Positions 1-8,151 of a DNA stretch of 64,000 bases are shown piece after piece (position 1 is the first letter of the stretch; every line of letters starts with the position of its first letter). This stretch comes from Pseudomonadota bacterium. Its GTDB lineage: Bacteria > Myxococcota_A > UBA796 > SXON01. The translations under genes were made by a program, and so were the position numbers. The notes below the pieces were generated by a model, which was given only the letters and a program-made list of their open reading frames with translations, did no database searches and was not told where the DNA came from. Location of the stretch: NCBI GenBank assembly GCA_005778355.1, contig SXON01000246.1, positions 1 through 64,000 on the forward strand, given 5' to 3'.

Positions 1-1
1 C

Positions 2-358
2 AACGTGTCGAAGCTCTACGGCATGCTGCCGGCCAGCGTGAGCGGCGACCCCAATACCCGCACGGCCGCCGACAATCAGACGGTGCGCAATGTGTTCGTG
101 GTGGGCCCCGACAAGCGCGTGAAGCTGATCCTCGTGTACCCGATGACCACCGGGCGCAACTTCGACGAGGTGCTCCGCGTGATCGACTCGTTGCAACTCA
201 CCGCGCGGCACCGCGTGGCCACGCCGGCGAACTGGAAGCAAGGCGACGACGTGATCATCGCAGGCTCAGTGAGCGACGCGGAGGCCAAGGAACGATTCCC
301 CGGCGGCTGGGAATCGCCCCTCCCCTACCTGCGCATCGTGCCGCAGCCCAAGTCCTAG
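2..358 (+). CDS. 1-Cys peroxiredoxin (Prx6-type), C-terminal part
   Basis: This is the 3' part of a gene that starts left of the window. About 118 residues are present against roughly 210-220 for the family, so the N-terminal thioredoxin fold with the peroxidatic cysteine is missing. The visible segment has the C-terminal hallmarks of Prx6-type enzymes: a TAADNQTVRNVFV stretch, YPMTTGRNFDEVLRVIDSLQLT, the VATPANWKQGDDVII block and a closing PYLR. Such enzymes reduce peroxides and organic hydroperoxides in the cytoplasm using one cysteine and an external thiol. The GTG at position 5 is internal and not a start. The next gene begins 71 bp downstream on the same strand. Confidence 0.9.
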   Translation, partial: NVSKLYGMLPASVSGDPNTRTAADNQTVRNVFVVGPDKRVKLILVYPMTTGRNFDEVLRVIDSLQLTARHRVATPANWKQGDDVIIAGSVSDAEAKERFPGGWESPLPYLRIVPQPKS

Positions 359-429
359 GCACGACCATGAGGAGGGGCTGGCACGAGAACGGCCACCCCG
401 TCGCGCCTCGCGACGAGTGACACTCCGCC

Positions 430-1731
430 GTGCCCATCCCCGACATCCTCCCCGGCGAGCCGCCGAGCCGGGTTCCCGGCAGGGCAAAGCTGCTCGCCAT
501 CCTCGCCGTGCGGACGCTGGCGGCGCTGGTATCGGCCCTGCTCTTCGCCCCCTTGTGGTTGCCCTACCTGCTCGGCAATCTCAAGTGGGGGCGTCCGCCG
601 CACCTGCCGGAAGCCTCACGGGTGTGGCGTTGCCTCTCGCTGGCGCTCTGGGGTCACCCGGAGCCGGATCTCGCCCCCGGGCAACGGGTTGGCCTCGTGA
701 TCGAGGTGGCCCGCCGCACCGCGTTGCGGCCCCTCTGGGGCCTCTGCTGGCACCTCGACACTGTGCTGCACGGCGGAGGGATTGCGAAGGTGCAGGTGGA
801 CGAGCCACTCTTCGAGGTGAGCGCCGCGCGGAGCGGCAGCACGCAGATCGCGCGATACCTCGAGCAAGACGCGCGCCTCGTGTCGCCCGCCGCGTTGATG
901 GGCATCTTCCCCTACCTCTGGCTCTGGCGGCTGGCCGCCCGCTGGCTGCCCGCGAGCACCGGCGAGCACGTGAGGGTGCGCGTCCACTCGCGTCTCCCGC
1001 CTGAGTTCGTGGAACGCCACGAGCTGGACCCCATGCGCATGGACACCTTCGAGATGGTGTTCTCGCTGTTCGTGCAGTGGGGCGACATCTTCATGTCACT
1101 CGGCCCGGGTCCGGTGCGCGAAGTGTTCACATTCGCGACAATCCCCGGGGAGACGGGTGGCCTGTGGACCGTGGATTTTCCTCGCTACTTCGACGCGGTG
1201 GCGCGCAAGACACTGCTGTTTCATGGCCCGGGACACCGACTGTTCATCAAGGGACACTTCCTGCATGCCGCCCCGGACCTCGCCCAACGCTACCCCAGCG
1301 CGCGCTTCCTCACGGTGCTCCGCGACCCAGCGAAACGCGCGCAGAGCATGGTCAACTTCGTGCGCGCTCACCCCACCGTGGCGCCGTCGCCGCACGTGCC
1401 CTGGCCGTGGATCGTGCGCCAGGCCCTCGACGCCGACCGTGACTACAACCTGGCTGAGGTCGCCTTCTTCTCCTCCTTGCCGCCAAGACGTCGCTGCATC
1501 ATCGACTTCGATGCCTACGTGGACGACCTCGAGGGCACCCTCTCCCGGGTGTACGCGGAGGCGCTCCACTGGCCGCCACCGGACCAACGCCCCCACCACG
1601 AGGCTCGCCACCGCGCCGGCTACCGCATCGACCGCTCGCTGGCGTCACTCGGCCTCGACACCCCGACCCTCGCGGCGGAGAGGGCCGGCTTCGAACACTG
1701 GCGCGCTACGGTCGCGCGATCGACTCGATGA
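430..1731 (+). CDS. membrane-anchored sulfotransferase family protein
   Basis: A 433-residue protein starting at GTG. A hydrophobic N-terminal segment (about residues 20-48) suggests anchoring in the inner membrane. The PAPS-binding signatures are visible: a 5'-phosphosulfate loop SAARSGST at 131-138 following the strand LFEV, and a 3'-phosphate region with the RDPAKRAQS element at about 298-306. The family transfers sulfate from PAPS to hydroxyl groups of sugars, lipids or other small molecules; the acceptor here is unknown. The tail overlaps the convergent LysR gene by 26 bp. No strong ribosome binding site precedes the GTG, so the exact start is uncertain. An arylsulfotransferase-like protein and a sulfatase lie elsewhere in the window. 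Confidence 0.75.
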   Translation: MPIPDILPGEPPSRVPGRAKLLAILAVRTLAALVSALLFAPLWLPYLLGNLKWGRPPHLPEASRVWRCLSLALWGHPEPDLAPGQRVGLVIEVARRTALRPLWGLCWHLDTVLHGGGIAKVQVDEPLFEVSAARSGSTQIARYLEQDARLVSPAALMGIFPYLWLWRLAARWLPASTGEHVRVRVHSRLPPEFVERHELDPMRMDTFEMVFSLFVQWGDIFMSLGPGPVREVFTFATIPGETGGLWTVDFPRYFDAVARKTLLFHGPGHRLFIKGHFLHAAPDLAQRYPSARFLTVLRDPAKRAQSMVNFVRAHPTVAPSPHVPWPWIVRQALDADRDYNLAEVAFFSSLPPRRRCIIDFDAYVDDLEGTLSRVYAEALHWPPPDQRPHHEARHRAGYRIDRSLASLGLDTPTLAAERAGFEHWRATVARSTR

Positions 1732-2596
1732 GCGCCATCACCGCGCGCAGGCGAGGCGTTCGCGCGAGCGCCTCGGGCACCAGCACGCGCAGGGCGATCT
1801 CGCGGTCGAAGAGGCCCGGGAGGAGTGACACCACCTCGCCCTCGAAGCCGGGATCGGGCACGCCGGCATCGGGTAGGCGCGCGATGCCGTAGCCGCGCAG
1901 CATCAGGCGCCGGAGCAGGTGCACATCGGGACTGCTGAGGACCGGCGCCACCTCGATCTGCCCGCCGTGGACGGGCCAGCGGCGGGTGGACTCCCCGGGA
2001 GGCGCCCAGCTCATCAGCGCGTGCCGGGCGAGGTCGTCGGGCAAGCGGGGTTCGCCGTGCGTGTCGAGGTACGCCCGCGTGGCGAGGAGGCGCTCGGGGA
2101 AGCGGAGGAGCACCCGAGTGGCATAGGCGCCACGAGAGGGCGGCTCGCCGAAATGTAAGCAAACATCGACGTCATCGCGCAGGGGCGAGAGCGGATCGGC
2201 GCTGAAGTACAGCTCCGCGAGCGCGTCGGGAAACAACTGGCGGCCGGCCTCCAGCGCCAGCATCAGCAGCTCCGGAGGCAGTCCATCGGGCGCCGACAGG
2301 CGGATGGGTCCCACCGTCCGCGCCTCGTCGGCCGAGGCCGCCACCTGCCGGAGCTGCGCCAGCTCGGGGAGCAAGACGCGGCCCCGCTCCACCACCGCGA
2401 GACCGTGCGGCGTCAGGCTCACGCCCTCCTCGTCGCGCTCGAGCAGCCGCCGTCCGAGCTGCGTTTCCAGCGCCTCCACGCGCCGTCGTAGGGTGGCCCG
2501 CGACAAGCCCAGGCGCCGCGCCGCGCCGATGACGGTGCGCTCCTCGGCGAGCACCACCAGGCAGTGGAGGGCCTCGGCGTCGGGGGGAGAAGCCAT
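1706..2596 (-). CDS. LysR-family transcriptional regulator
   Basis: A 296-residue protein with the LysR architecture. The N-terminal winged helix-turn-helix covers about residues 8-65 and includes AARRLGLSRATLRRRVEALE and the RRLLERDEEGVSLTPHG wing. A periplasmic-binding-protein-like effector domain follows from about 95 to the end. LysR proteins usually bind a small co-inducer and act on a neighbouring promoter. The gene starts only 9 bp after the multicopper oxidase stop on the same strand, so the two are probably co-transcribed. The regulator may therefore act on the oxidase promoter region (see the repeats at 4889-4924), which is inference. Its 3' end overlaps the convergent sulfotransferase gene. 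Confidence 0.9.
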   Translation of the reverse strand: MASPPDAEALHCLVVLAEERTVIGAARRLGLSRATLRRRVEALETQLGRRLLERDEEGVSLTPHGLAVVERGRVLLPELAQLRQVAASADEARTVGPIRLSAPDGLPPELLMLALEAGRQLFPDALAELYFSADPLSPLRDDVDVCLHFGEPPSRGAYATRVLLRFPERLLATRAYLDTHGEPRLPDDLARHALMSWAPPGESTRRWPVHGGQIEVAPVLSSPDVHLLRRLMLRGYGIARLPDAGVPDPGFEGEVVSLLPGLFDREIALRVLVPEALARTPRLRAVMALIESIARP

Positions 2597-2605
2597 GGCC
2601 GCGAG

Positions 2606-4864
2606 CTATCCCGGCGCGCAGACGTAGTCCTGGCAGGAGGTACCCGGGCCGCAATCGTCGTCAGAAGCGCAGGCGTTGGGACCGCACACGCCCTCGGGGC
2701 CGGCGAGCATCGCCGAGCACGCCGCCGCCTCGGCCTCGTCGTACACCCCGAGCGCACACTCGGTGGCGGAGAGTTTCTGCACACAGGTGAGGTCGCCGTC
2801 GGCACACGTGTCCCACCGGTAGTCGCCGCAGGTGCTGTCCGTGGCGGGGTCGCAGGTGCGGAGCAGCTCCATCATCCCGTGGTCCTCGTGGGTGAGCTTG
2901 TGACAGTGCTGCACGTGCAGGCCAGCGAACTTGCGGTAGTAGGCAATCGCATCGACCCGGCGGGTGGTGTTCACGAGGTAGGTGTCGCGCCAGTGGGCGA
3001 AGGGCAGAGGATCGAAGGGGTTGTCCTCCGGGCACAGCAACACCGGGTTGGTGTGGATGTGGAAGGGGTGACCGTCGAGAGAGGCGGCGAGGCGCCAGTG
3101 CTCCACGCTGCCGATGGGGAGGTCGCGATCCACGGGGTACACGCTCCGGTCGGTTTCCTCGAAGTTGCGGCAGTTCACGTTGTAGTTGTCGCACTCGCAG
3201 GGGTCGGGGTCGTCGGCGGTGAAGAAACCAACCTGGAGGATCGCGAGCTGGTCGATCTCCGCCGGGTCGTCGATCACGGCGGCCGCGTCGCAACGGTCGC
3301 TCGCGCTCACGCCCTCGATGGTGGTGGAGGGGGCCACTGCCGCCACGGCGTCGCTGGTGGGAAAGGTCGTCTCGGTCGCCGTGCCGTAGCTCGTCGCCAC
3401 GTTGACGATCATCACCACGTCACCATCGTTCTCAAAGGCGGTGGCGATGGCGTCGTCGTCGGGCACCTCGGGCGGACTCTCCGGTCCACCGGAGGTGCCA
3501 TTGTCCTGGAGGAAGCGGGCGGCCACGAGACACCACGTGTCGCCGTCCGCGAACGCCGGTCCGCCCACCATCGTGTCGATGCGGTAGCCCGGCGACATGA
3601 ACAGATAGTCGGACTCGTAGGTGGCGGGGAGCGTGATGCCGTCGCGCGACACCTGGAAGAAGCTGCCGGTGGCGCTCTCGTCCACGGTGTAGCCGCTACA
3701 GTCGCTGTCGGTGCCTCTGAACAAGCCGAGGAACACCTCGTCCAGGAAGCCCGCGTGAAGGAAACGCCAGCGTTCCACCTGGGCCGGCGCGGTGACCATT
3801 CGCGGGCGGCGCAGGCCGTTGATCACGTTCACTTGCGGGGCGCTGGTGCTGCTCAGCACGGTGAAGTCGTCGAAGCTAAGTGTGTCTTCGCTACACTCCA
3901 CCCCATCGGCGAGCGGCGTGAAGCCGTTCTCACCGACCGAGGGCGTGCTGAAGCTGATGATGCGTTCGCGCGCGTTGGCAATGCCCTCCACCTCGTCGAT
4001 CGGGCCGCGGACGATGATCGGGCCCGAGGCGCCCGAGCCCACCTGGATCGCGGTCGTGCCGTGGATGTGCGGATGGTACCAGTACAGACCGTCGTGATGG
4101 GTGCCGTCCTCGTCGAGATCGAAGCGGTGCTGCGTGCCCTCGCCGGGGTTCACGTGTGTCAGCACGTCGTCGCCGTAGAAACACGTCCCGTCCCCGGCGC
4201 CGTCGTCGGCCTCCTCGCTACAATCGCGGCAACGCAACGTGCCGTCGGTGGTGCAGCCCCCGCCGTTGGCGTAGTCGGGCTCCACGTGGCTGCCGTGAAA
4301 GTGCAGGTTTGTCAGGTTGAAGTCGTAGGTATGCTCGCATGACTCGCCGCTGTCGTCCACGCATGTACAGTCCTCGTGCCCCGTCTCGTGCCCGCCTGGG
4401 TCACAGTCCATGCCCATGCTGTCGGTGCAGGTGCAGGTTTGACCCTCGAGCGAGCGGTAGGCGTGGTCGGCGAAGGTATTGAACAGGTCGATCCGTATGG
4501 AGCGGGCGCTCCCCGACGCCGGCACCTCGATGATCGGCCCCTGGTAGGCACCGTTGTAGGCGCGCACGCAGTGACGCTGGCCGTCGAGCAGCACCTCGGC
4601 TGGGCCGAGCGAGAGGTTGTAGACGCCGAGCGCGTCGGGCTCGAGCGCGGGCGGGTTGGCGAAGCTCTCCTCCACGCAGGACCCGTCGGCCAGGGGGTAG
4701 CAGTCGCCCGTGGCCGTGTCGGTGCCCGAGTCGGTGTCGCTGTCGCTGTCGCTGTCGGCATCGGCGTCGCCCGTGTCCTTCGGCGATGCCTCGCCGTCAC
4801 ATCCCAAGCCGGGCAGGAGCAGGAGAAAGAAACGCACGGCATACCTCGCGAGTGTCGCGAGCAT
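2606..4864 (-). CDS. multicopper oxidase, secreted lipoprotein
   Basis: A 752-residue protein. A hydrophobic N-terminus ends in the lipobox LPGLGC (Cys 22), followed by a Ser/Asp/Thr-rich linker, so the mature protein should be a lipoprotein outside the cytoplasm. All four copper-ligand segments are present: HFHG (188-191), HPHIHG (264-269), HPFHIH (599-604) and HCHKLTHEDHGMMEL (from 653). The last supplies the type 1 copper Cys, His and Met. Multicopper oxidases couple oxidation of phenols, metals or cuprous ions to reduction of oxygen to water; the substrate is not evident. Unusual features are a Cys/Asp-rich insertion just before the first copper motif (about 143-178), a second around 204-228, and a Cys-rich C-terminal tail. 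It precedes the LysR gene in a likely two-gene unit. Confidence 0.9.
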   Translation of the reverse strand: MLATLARYAVRFFLLLLPGLGCDGEASPKDTGDADADSDSDSDTDSGTDTATGDCYPLADGSCVEESFANPPALEPDALGVYNLSLGPAEVLLDGQRHCVRAYNGAYQGPIIEVPASGSARSIRIDLFNTFADHAYRSLEGQTCTCTDSMGMDCDPGGHETGHEDCTCVDDSGESCEHTYDFNLTNLHFHGSHVEPDYANGGGCTTDGTLRCRDCSEEADDGAGDGTCFYGDDVLTHVNPGEGTQHRFDLDEDGTHHDGLYWYHPHIHGTTAIQVGSGASGPIIVRGPIDEVEGIANARERIISFSTPSVGENGFTPLADGVECSEDTLSFDDFTVLSSTSAPQVNVINGLRRPRMVTAPAQVERWRFLHAGFLDEVFLGLFRGTDSDCSGYTVDESATGSFFQVSRDGITLPATYESDYLFMSPGYRIDTMVGGPAFADGDTWCLVAARFLQDNGTSGGPESPPEVPDDDAIATAFENDGDVVMIVNVATSYGTATETTFPTSDAVAAVAPSTTIEGVSASDRCDAAAVIDDPAEIDQLAILQVGFFTADDPDPCECDNYNVNCRNFEETDRSVYPVDRDLPIGSVEHWRLAASLDGHPFHIHTNPVLLCPEDNPFDPLPFAHWRDTYLVNTTRRVDAIAYYRKFAGLHVQHCHKLTHEDHGMMELLRTCDPATDSTCGDYRWDTCADGDLTCVQKLSATECALGVYDEAEAAACSAMLAGPEGVCGPNACASDDDCGPGTSCQDYVCAPG

Positions 4865-4888
4865 AGGTCAGGGGGCCGGTGCGGGCCA

Positions 4889-4924
4889 TGGCCAGCGCTA
4901 GACCGGGGGTGGCCAGCGCTGGAC
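4889..4924. repeat. two direct 15-bp repeats spaced 21 bp, possible operator
   Basis: The sequence TGGCCAGCGCTRGAC occurs at 4889-4903 and 4910-4924. The copies start 21 bp apart, about two helical turns, and the second contains the perfect palindrome CCAGCGCTGG. They lie 25-60 bp upstream of the multicopper oxidase start, in the 75-bp gap behind the transporter operon. This placement fits a tandem protein-binding site. The regulator is unknown; the neighbouring LysR protein is one candidate. Confidence 0.5.
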
Positions 4925-4939
4925 AGAATGTCGCAGCCC

Positions 4940-6184
4940 CTACCCGCCCTCGCGCCAGGCCTCGCGCAAGCCCACGCCGCCTTCCTTCGCGAGCCGGTCG
5001 GCGTAGGCCGAGGGCCTCGACAGCGCCGCGTCGATCACCCCGGCGGCGACGCGCTCGCTGGTGGGCGAGCCCCAGGCCCGGCGCACCCACAGGTCCACGC
5101 CGCAGCGGGCAAAATCGACGCAGGTGCTGTCGATGGTGACCGGAGGCTCAGGTGGCAACTTCAGCGTGGTGATCGCGCGAGACACCTCCAGCGCCGCGGC
5201 GGAGAGATCGTACGATTCCGTCCCCGGGTGACGCAGGCGCAAGGGCCCGCGCTCGGTCACGCTCACGCCCCCACCCTTCCCTTCCACCGCCACGCGCACG
5301 TCGTCCCAGTTCATCGACCCGGGCCCCTGTGTGGCGAGTACAAGGTCGACCTGGGACACGCCCTCGGGCACGGTGAGCTGGAGCTCGAGCGGCACGAAGG
5401 CGCCGCCGCCGGCGCCGTTCCAGTCACTTGCTGCGAGCGAACGCCCATTGGCCACGAGTGACACCTGCGCCCTGGCGCCCTCACCCGCGGCGGACACGCT
5501 CACCCGGAGCGCCTGCCCAGCGGCCACCGACAGGGGCTGTGTCACGTAGACCGTGTCGCGCCCGCCAGGTGTGATGCGCAACGACGCGCTCCCCGCCTTC
5601 ACCCGCTGTTCGTCGCGATAGCTGACACTGGAGAGCGCGTCGATCCCCACGGCGTCCTCGCCCTCACGCAGCGTCCACAAGAGGCCCAGTGTGCGAGGGT
5701 TCTCGAACGACGCGTCCTGCGGGTAGCTCCCCGGCGTGCTCCACTCGGGCGGCGGAACCAGAGTGACGGTGGCTTCCTTCTTGCCCTTGACGAGCACCAC
5801 GCGCACCAGCTCCGCTTGCTCGGTTCGCACCAGCCAGGCGTCGATCGGCTGCTTGAAGCGGAGTGACTTCGCCAGCGTGTTGACCGTCGACTCCTCGGTG
5901 TCGCCCCACTTGCCGTAGCTGCGCACGACGGTGTCGCCCCGGCGCGCACGACCGATCTCGGCCGGCGGGAGCGACAGGATCAGGGACAGGGCCGCGGTGA
6001 CCAGCTCGTCGTCGAGCGCGACCGTCACGCGGGGCGCAAGCCCGTTGAGGGTGGAAAGCTCGCCTGCGGGCAGCCCCCACGCCGCGATGAGTTGCACCAG
6101 GCGATCGGTGGCGCTGGCCGTGGGCATCGACGCCACGCTCTCGGCGGTGTCGGCGGCGAGCGCCATGGCAATGAGGGCGATCAA
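4940..6184 (-). CDS. exported protein of unknown function with a jelly-roll-like domain
   Basis: The last gene of the ABC operon, about 414 residues. I place the start at TTG 6184-6182: it shares a 4-nt overlap (TTGA) with the previous stop and has GGAGAA 8 nt upstream. The in-frame ATG at 6166 is the alternative. A short hydrophobic N-terminus ending ALA-AD could be a signal peptide. The middle (about residues 165-300) has the alternating strand pattern of CBM4/9-like jelly rolls, including a closing WDDVRV. No catalytic motif is recognised. The two cysteines near the C-terminus (in the STCVDFARCG segment) could form a disulfide. Strict linkage to the transporter genes suggests an external accessory component. 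Confidence 0.7.
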   Translation of the reverse strand: MIALIAMALAADTAESVASMPTASATDRLVQLIAAWGLPAGELSTLNGLAPRVTVALDDELVTAALSLILSLPPAEIGRARRGDTVVRSYGKWGDTEESTVNTLAKSLRFKQPIDAWLVRTEQAELVRVVLVKGKKEATVTLVPPPEWSTPGSYPQDASFENPRTLGLLWTLREGEDAVGIDALSSVSYRDEQRVKAGSASLRITPGGRDTVYVTQPLSVAAGQALRVSVSAAGEGARAQVSLVANGRSLAASDWNGAGGGAFVPLELQLTVPEGVSQVDLVLATQGPGSMNWDDVRVAVEGKGGGVSVTERGPLRLRHPGTESYDLSAAALEVSRAITTLKLPPEPPVTIDSTCVDFARCGVDLWVRRAWGSPTSERVAAGVIDAALSRPSAYADRLAKEGGVGLREAWREGG

Positions 6185-6672
6185 TGTTTCTTCTCCTTCT
6201 CGACATCCAGCGTGCGCAGCGAGTCTTCGAGGACCATGTACCAGGGGTCGGCGACTGACGAGCGGTGGAAGAAGAGCATGAACTCGGTGTCGTCTACCCG
6301 GCCATCGACCAGGAGCTTGGCCTTCACGCGGGTTTTCACGCGCGCACGTAGGCCAGTGCTGTCGATGTCGGCAAGCACGATCTCGTACTCCATGATCTCG
6401 AGCTGCTCTGGGCGAACACCGAAGAGTCGCTGGAGCAGGAAGGGAATGTCGACCTCTGACTGCTTCTCGGGGCTGTGGTAGGTGGCCGCCTTGTTGAAGT
6501 CCTTGAACTGAATGTCTTCCCAGAAGGCGAGCGAGGTGCGCCGCAGCCAGCCCAGATCGCCGCCCACGGCGAGTCCTGGCGTGGGGAAGGCGCCCCCCGA
6601 GAAATGAGCCACCGCCACGTAGATCGAGCCGCCGAGCAGCAACAACACGACCAGCCACAACACCGCTTTCAT
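6181..6672 (-). CDS. small single-pass membrane protein in ABC transporter operon
   Basis: A 163-residue protein with one N-terminal transmembrane helix (about 3-22) and a soluble domain of about 140 residues that should face the periplasm. The fold is not recognised; the domain ends in a charged EKEKKH tail. The start ATG at 6672-6670 overlaps the stop of the permease gene (ATGA), and its own stop overlaps the TTG of the next gene. That spacing implies translational coupling and fixed stoichiometry with the transporter. A role as an adaptor or periplasmic partner of the ABCG-type exporter is inference. Confidence 0.75.
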   Translation of the reverse strand: MKAVLWLVVLLLLGGSIYVAVAHFSGGAFPTPGLAVGGDLGWLRRTSLAFWEDIQFKDFNKAATYHSPEKQSEVDIPFLLQRLFGVRPEQLEIMEYEIVLADIDSTGLRARVKTRVKAKLLVDGRVDDTEFMLFFHRSSVADPWYMVLEDSLRTLDVEKEKKH

Positions 6673-7418
6673 GCCACCGGCCTCCGTTTCATCATCGCCA
6701 GCGTGGTGAGCCCGAGCAGAGCCGCGCCGATGGCGCCGAGCGCGGCGTAGGCCAGCGCCACCTGTGCCCAGTTGGTCTCGTTGGCGGCGAGCTGGGCAAA
6801 CACCTCGTAGCCCCAGTGCACCGGCATGAACTTCTCCGCCGTGGCGACGAGGCGAGTGTAGGTGCTCGCGGGCACCACGAACTCGGAGAAGAGGATCTGC
6901 GGCAGCAACAACAGGGGAACAACGCCCACCGCGCGCTCCTGCGACGTGGACAACGCCGACACGAGGAGCCCCAGCGCCGTCCCACACAAAGACGCGAACC
7001 AGAGCGCCCCCATCTCCAACAGCATGTTGCCCCGGAGGTTGATTGCCCACTCCACCGCGCCCTGGAGCAGGATGACTTGGACGAGGTCGAGCACCGCGAT
7101 CACCCACACCCGCGAGAGTACGTAGGCCACCATCGACAAGCCAAGAAGACGTTCGCGCTCCACGATGGCGCGCTCCTTGACGATCTCGCGGCAGGCGTTG
7201 ATACAGCCGAACCACACGGAAGACAGCGCGAGCACGAAGTGAAGCGACGGCGTGTCGGTTTCCACCGAGGCCCACACAAGCGTGCATAGCCAACCGATCA
7301 CCGGGGCCTGGGCCAGCAAGACCAGGACCGTCCCCCAGTCGCCCCGCAAGGTGGCCGCGTAGCGCGCGGCGAGCACGCGACGCTGGACGGCCACGGGCGC
7401 GAAGGTCGTCGCCGTCAC
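6669..7418 (-). CDS. ABC-2 (ABCG-type) transporter permease
   Basis: A 249-residue membrane protein with six predicted transmembrane segments and few extramembrane residues. The stretch around the second and third helices (REIVKERAIVERERLLGLSM) matches the ABCG/White-type permease pattern in which an amphipathic, charged helix precedes TM3. I chose the GTG at 7418-7416 because it overlaps the ATPase stop as GTGA; the frame stays open upstream, but that part lies inside the ATPase gene. With the adjacent ATPase it would form a half-size exporter assembled from separate subunits. The substrate is not indicated. Confidence 0.85.
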   Translation of the reverse strand: MTATTFAPVAVQRRVLAARYAATLRGDWGTVLVLLAQAPVIGWLCTLVWASVETDTPSLHFVLALSSVWFGCINACREIVKERAIVERERLLGLSMVAYVLSRVWVIAVLDLVQVILLQGAVEWAINLRGNMLLEMGALWFASLCGTALGLLVSALSTSQERAVGVVPLLLLPQILFSEFVVPASTYTRLVATAEKFMPVHWGYEVFAQLAANETNWAQVALAYAALGAIGAALLGLTTLAMMKRRPVA

Positions 7419-8119
7419 GCGGAGAGTCTCGTGAAGATGCTGTTGTAGTCGGTGACGCCCCATTTCGAGAGCGCCCCCGCCGGCGAGCCGAAGTACACGA
7501 GCGCACCCCGCACCAGCACCATCAACTGGTCGCAACGCTCGATCGACTGCATCGCGTGCGTGGAAACCAGCACGATCCGCCCGTCGCGGGCCACCGTGGA
7601 GAAGAGATCCATCATCTTGGCTTCGAGGCCGGGGTCGAGGCCGCTTGTGGGCTCGTCGAGGATCAAGAGCCGGGGCTGTGACAGGAGCTCCATCGCCACC
7701 GACACCCGCTTACGTTGCCCCCCCGACAACTTCTCGATGCGCACATCTTCGCGGCCGTCGAGACCCACCTGCAGGATCACCTGCCGCACGCGTGCCTGTC
7801 GCGACACATCCGGCATACCGTGGAGTCTCAGTTGCGCCGCGAAGTCGAGGGCGTGGCGCACCTTGAGCGCCCCGTGCAGCGCGTCGTCCTGAGGCACGTA
7901 GCCCACCGGTCCCGCCTCGCTGATCGGCCGCCCGGCGAGCGTCACCTCCCCCTTCGCCGGCGCGGTCAATCCAAGCAGTACCCGGATAAGCGTGCTTTTC
8001 CCCGCGCCCGAGGGGCCAATGACCCCGCAGAGCTGCCCCGCGTGCAGGCGCACCGACACCCCGGCGAGGATGCTGCGGCCGCCGGCCTTGACCTCGATCT
8101 GGCGCGCGTGAAGCTCCAT
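7415..8119 (-). CDS. ABC transporter ATP-binding protein (ABCG-like)
   Basis: A 234-residue nucleotide-binding protein with complete motifs: Walker A GPSGAGKST (35-43), signature LSGGQRKRV (130-138), Walker B LLILDEPTSGLD (150-161) and the H-loop STHA (185-188). The GGQRKRV form of the signature and the EPTSGLD Walker B are typical of the ABCG/White subfamily. It is the first gene of the operon running to 4940 and is translated divergently from the lipoprotein gene at 8152. A TACTCT element 8 nt upstream of the ATG is a candidate leaderless promoter. Confidence 0.95.
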   Translation of the reverse strand: MELHARQIEVKAGGRSILAGVSVRLHAGQLCGVIGPSGAGKSTLIRVLLGLTAPAKGEVTLAGRPISEAGPVGYVPQDDALHGALKVRHALDFAAQLRLHGMPDVSRQARVRQVILQVGLDGREDVRIEKLSGGQRKRVSVAMELLSQPRLLILDEPTSGLDPGLEAKMMDLFSTVARDGRIVLVSTHAMQSIERCDQLMVLVRGALVYFGSPAGALSKWGVTDYNSIFTRLSA

Positions 8120-8126
8120 CCAGGGG

Positions 8127-8133
8127 TAGAGTA
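8127..8133. promoter_or_regulatory. overlapping divergent -10 elements
   Basis: The 32-bp gap between the ATPase start and the lipoprotein start contains GGGTAGAGTAGCCC. Read on the plus strand it gives TAGAGT (8127-8132), 19 nt before ATG 8152. Read on the minus strand it gives TACTCT (8133-8128), 8 nt before ATG 8119. Both fit TANNNT. If both are used, transcription of the two units would be mutually exclusive or competitive. Confidence 0.45.
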
Positions 8134-8151
8134 GCCCGCCCGAGGCCCCCG

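Noticed and set aside
2564..4342. A 592-codon open frame on the plus strand opposite the multicopper oxidase
   Set aside because: It is antisense to a gene with all copper motifs. Its composition (Val/Gly/His/Arg-rich, no motif) is what GC-rich codon use produces on the opposite strand.
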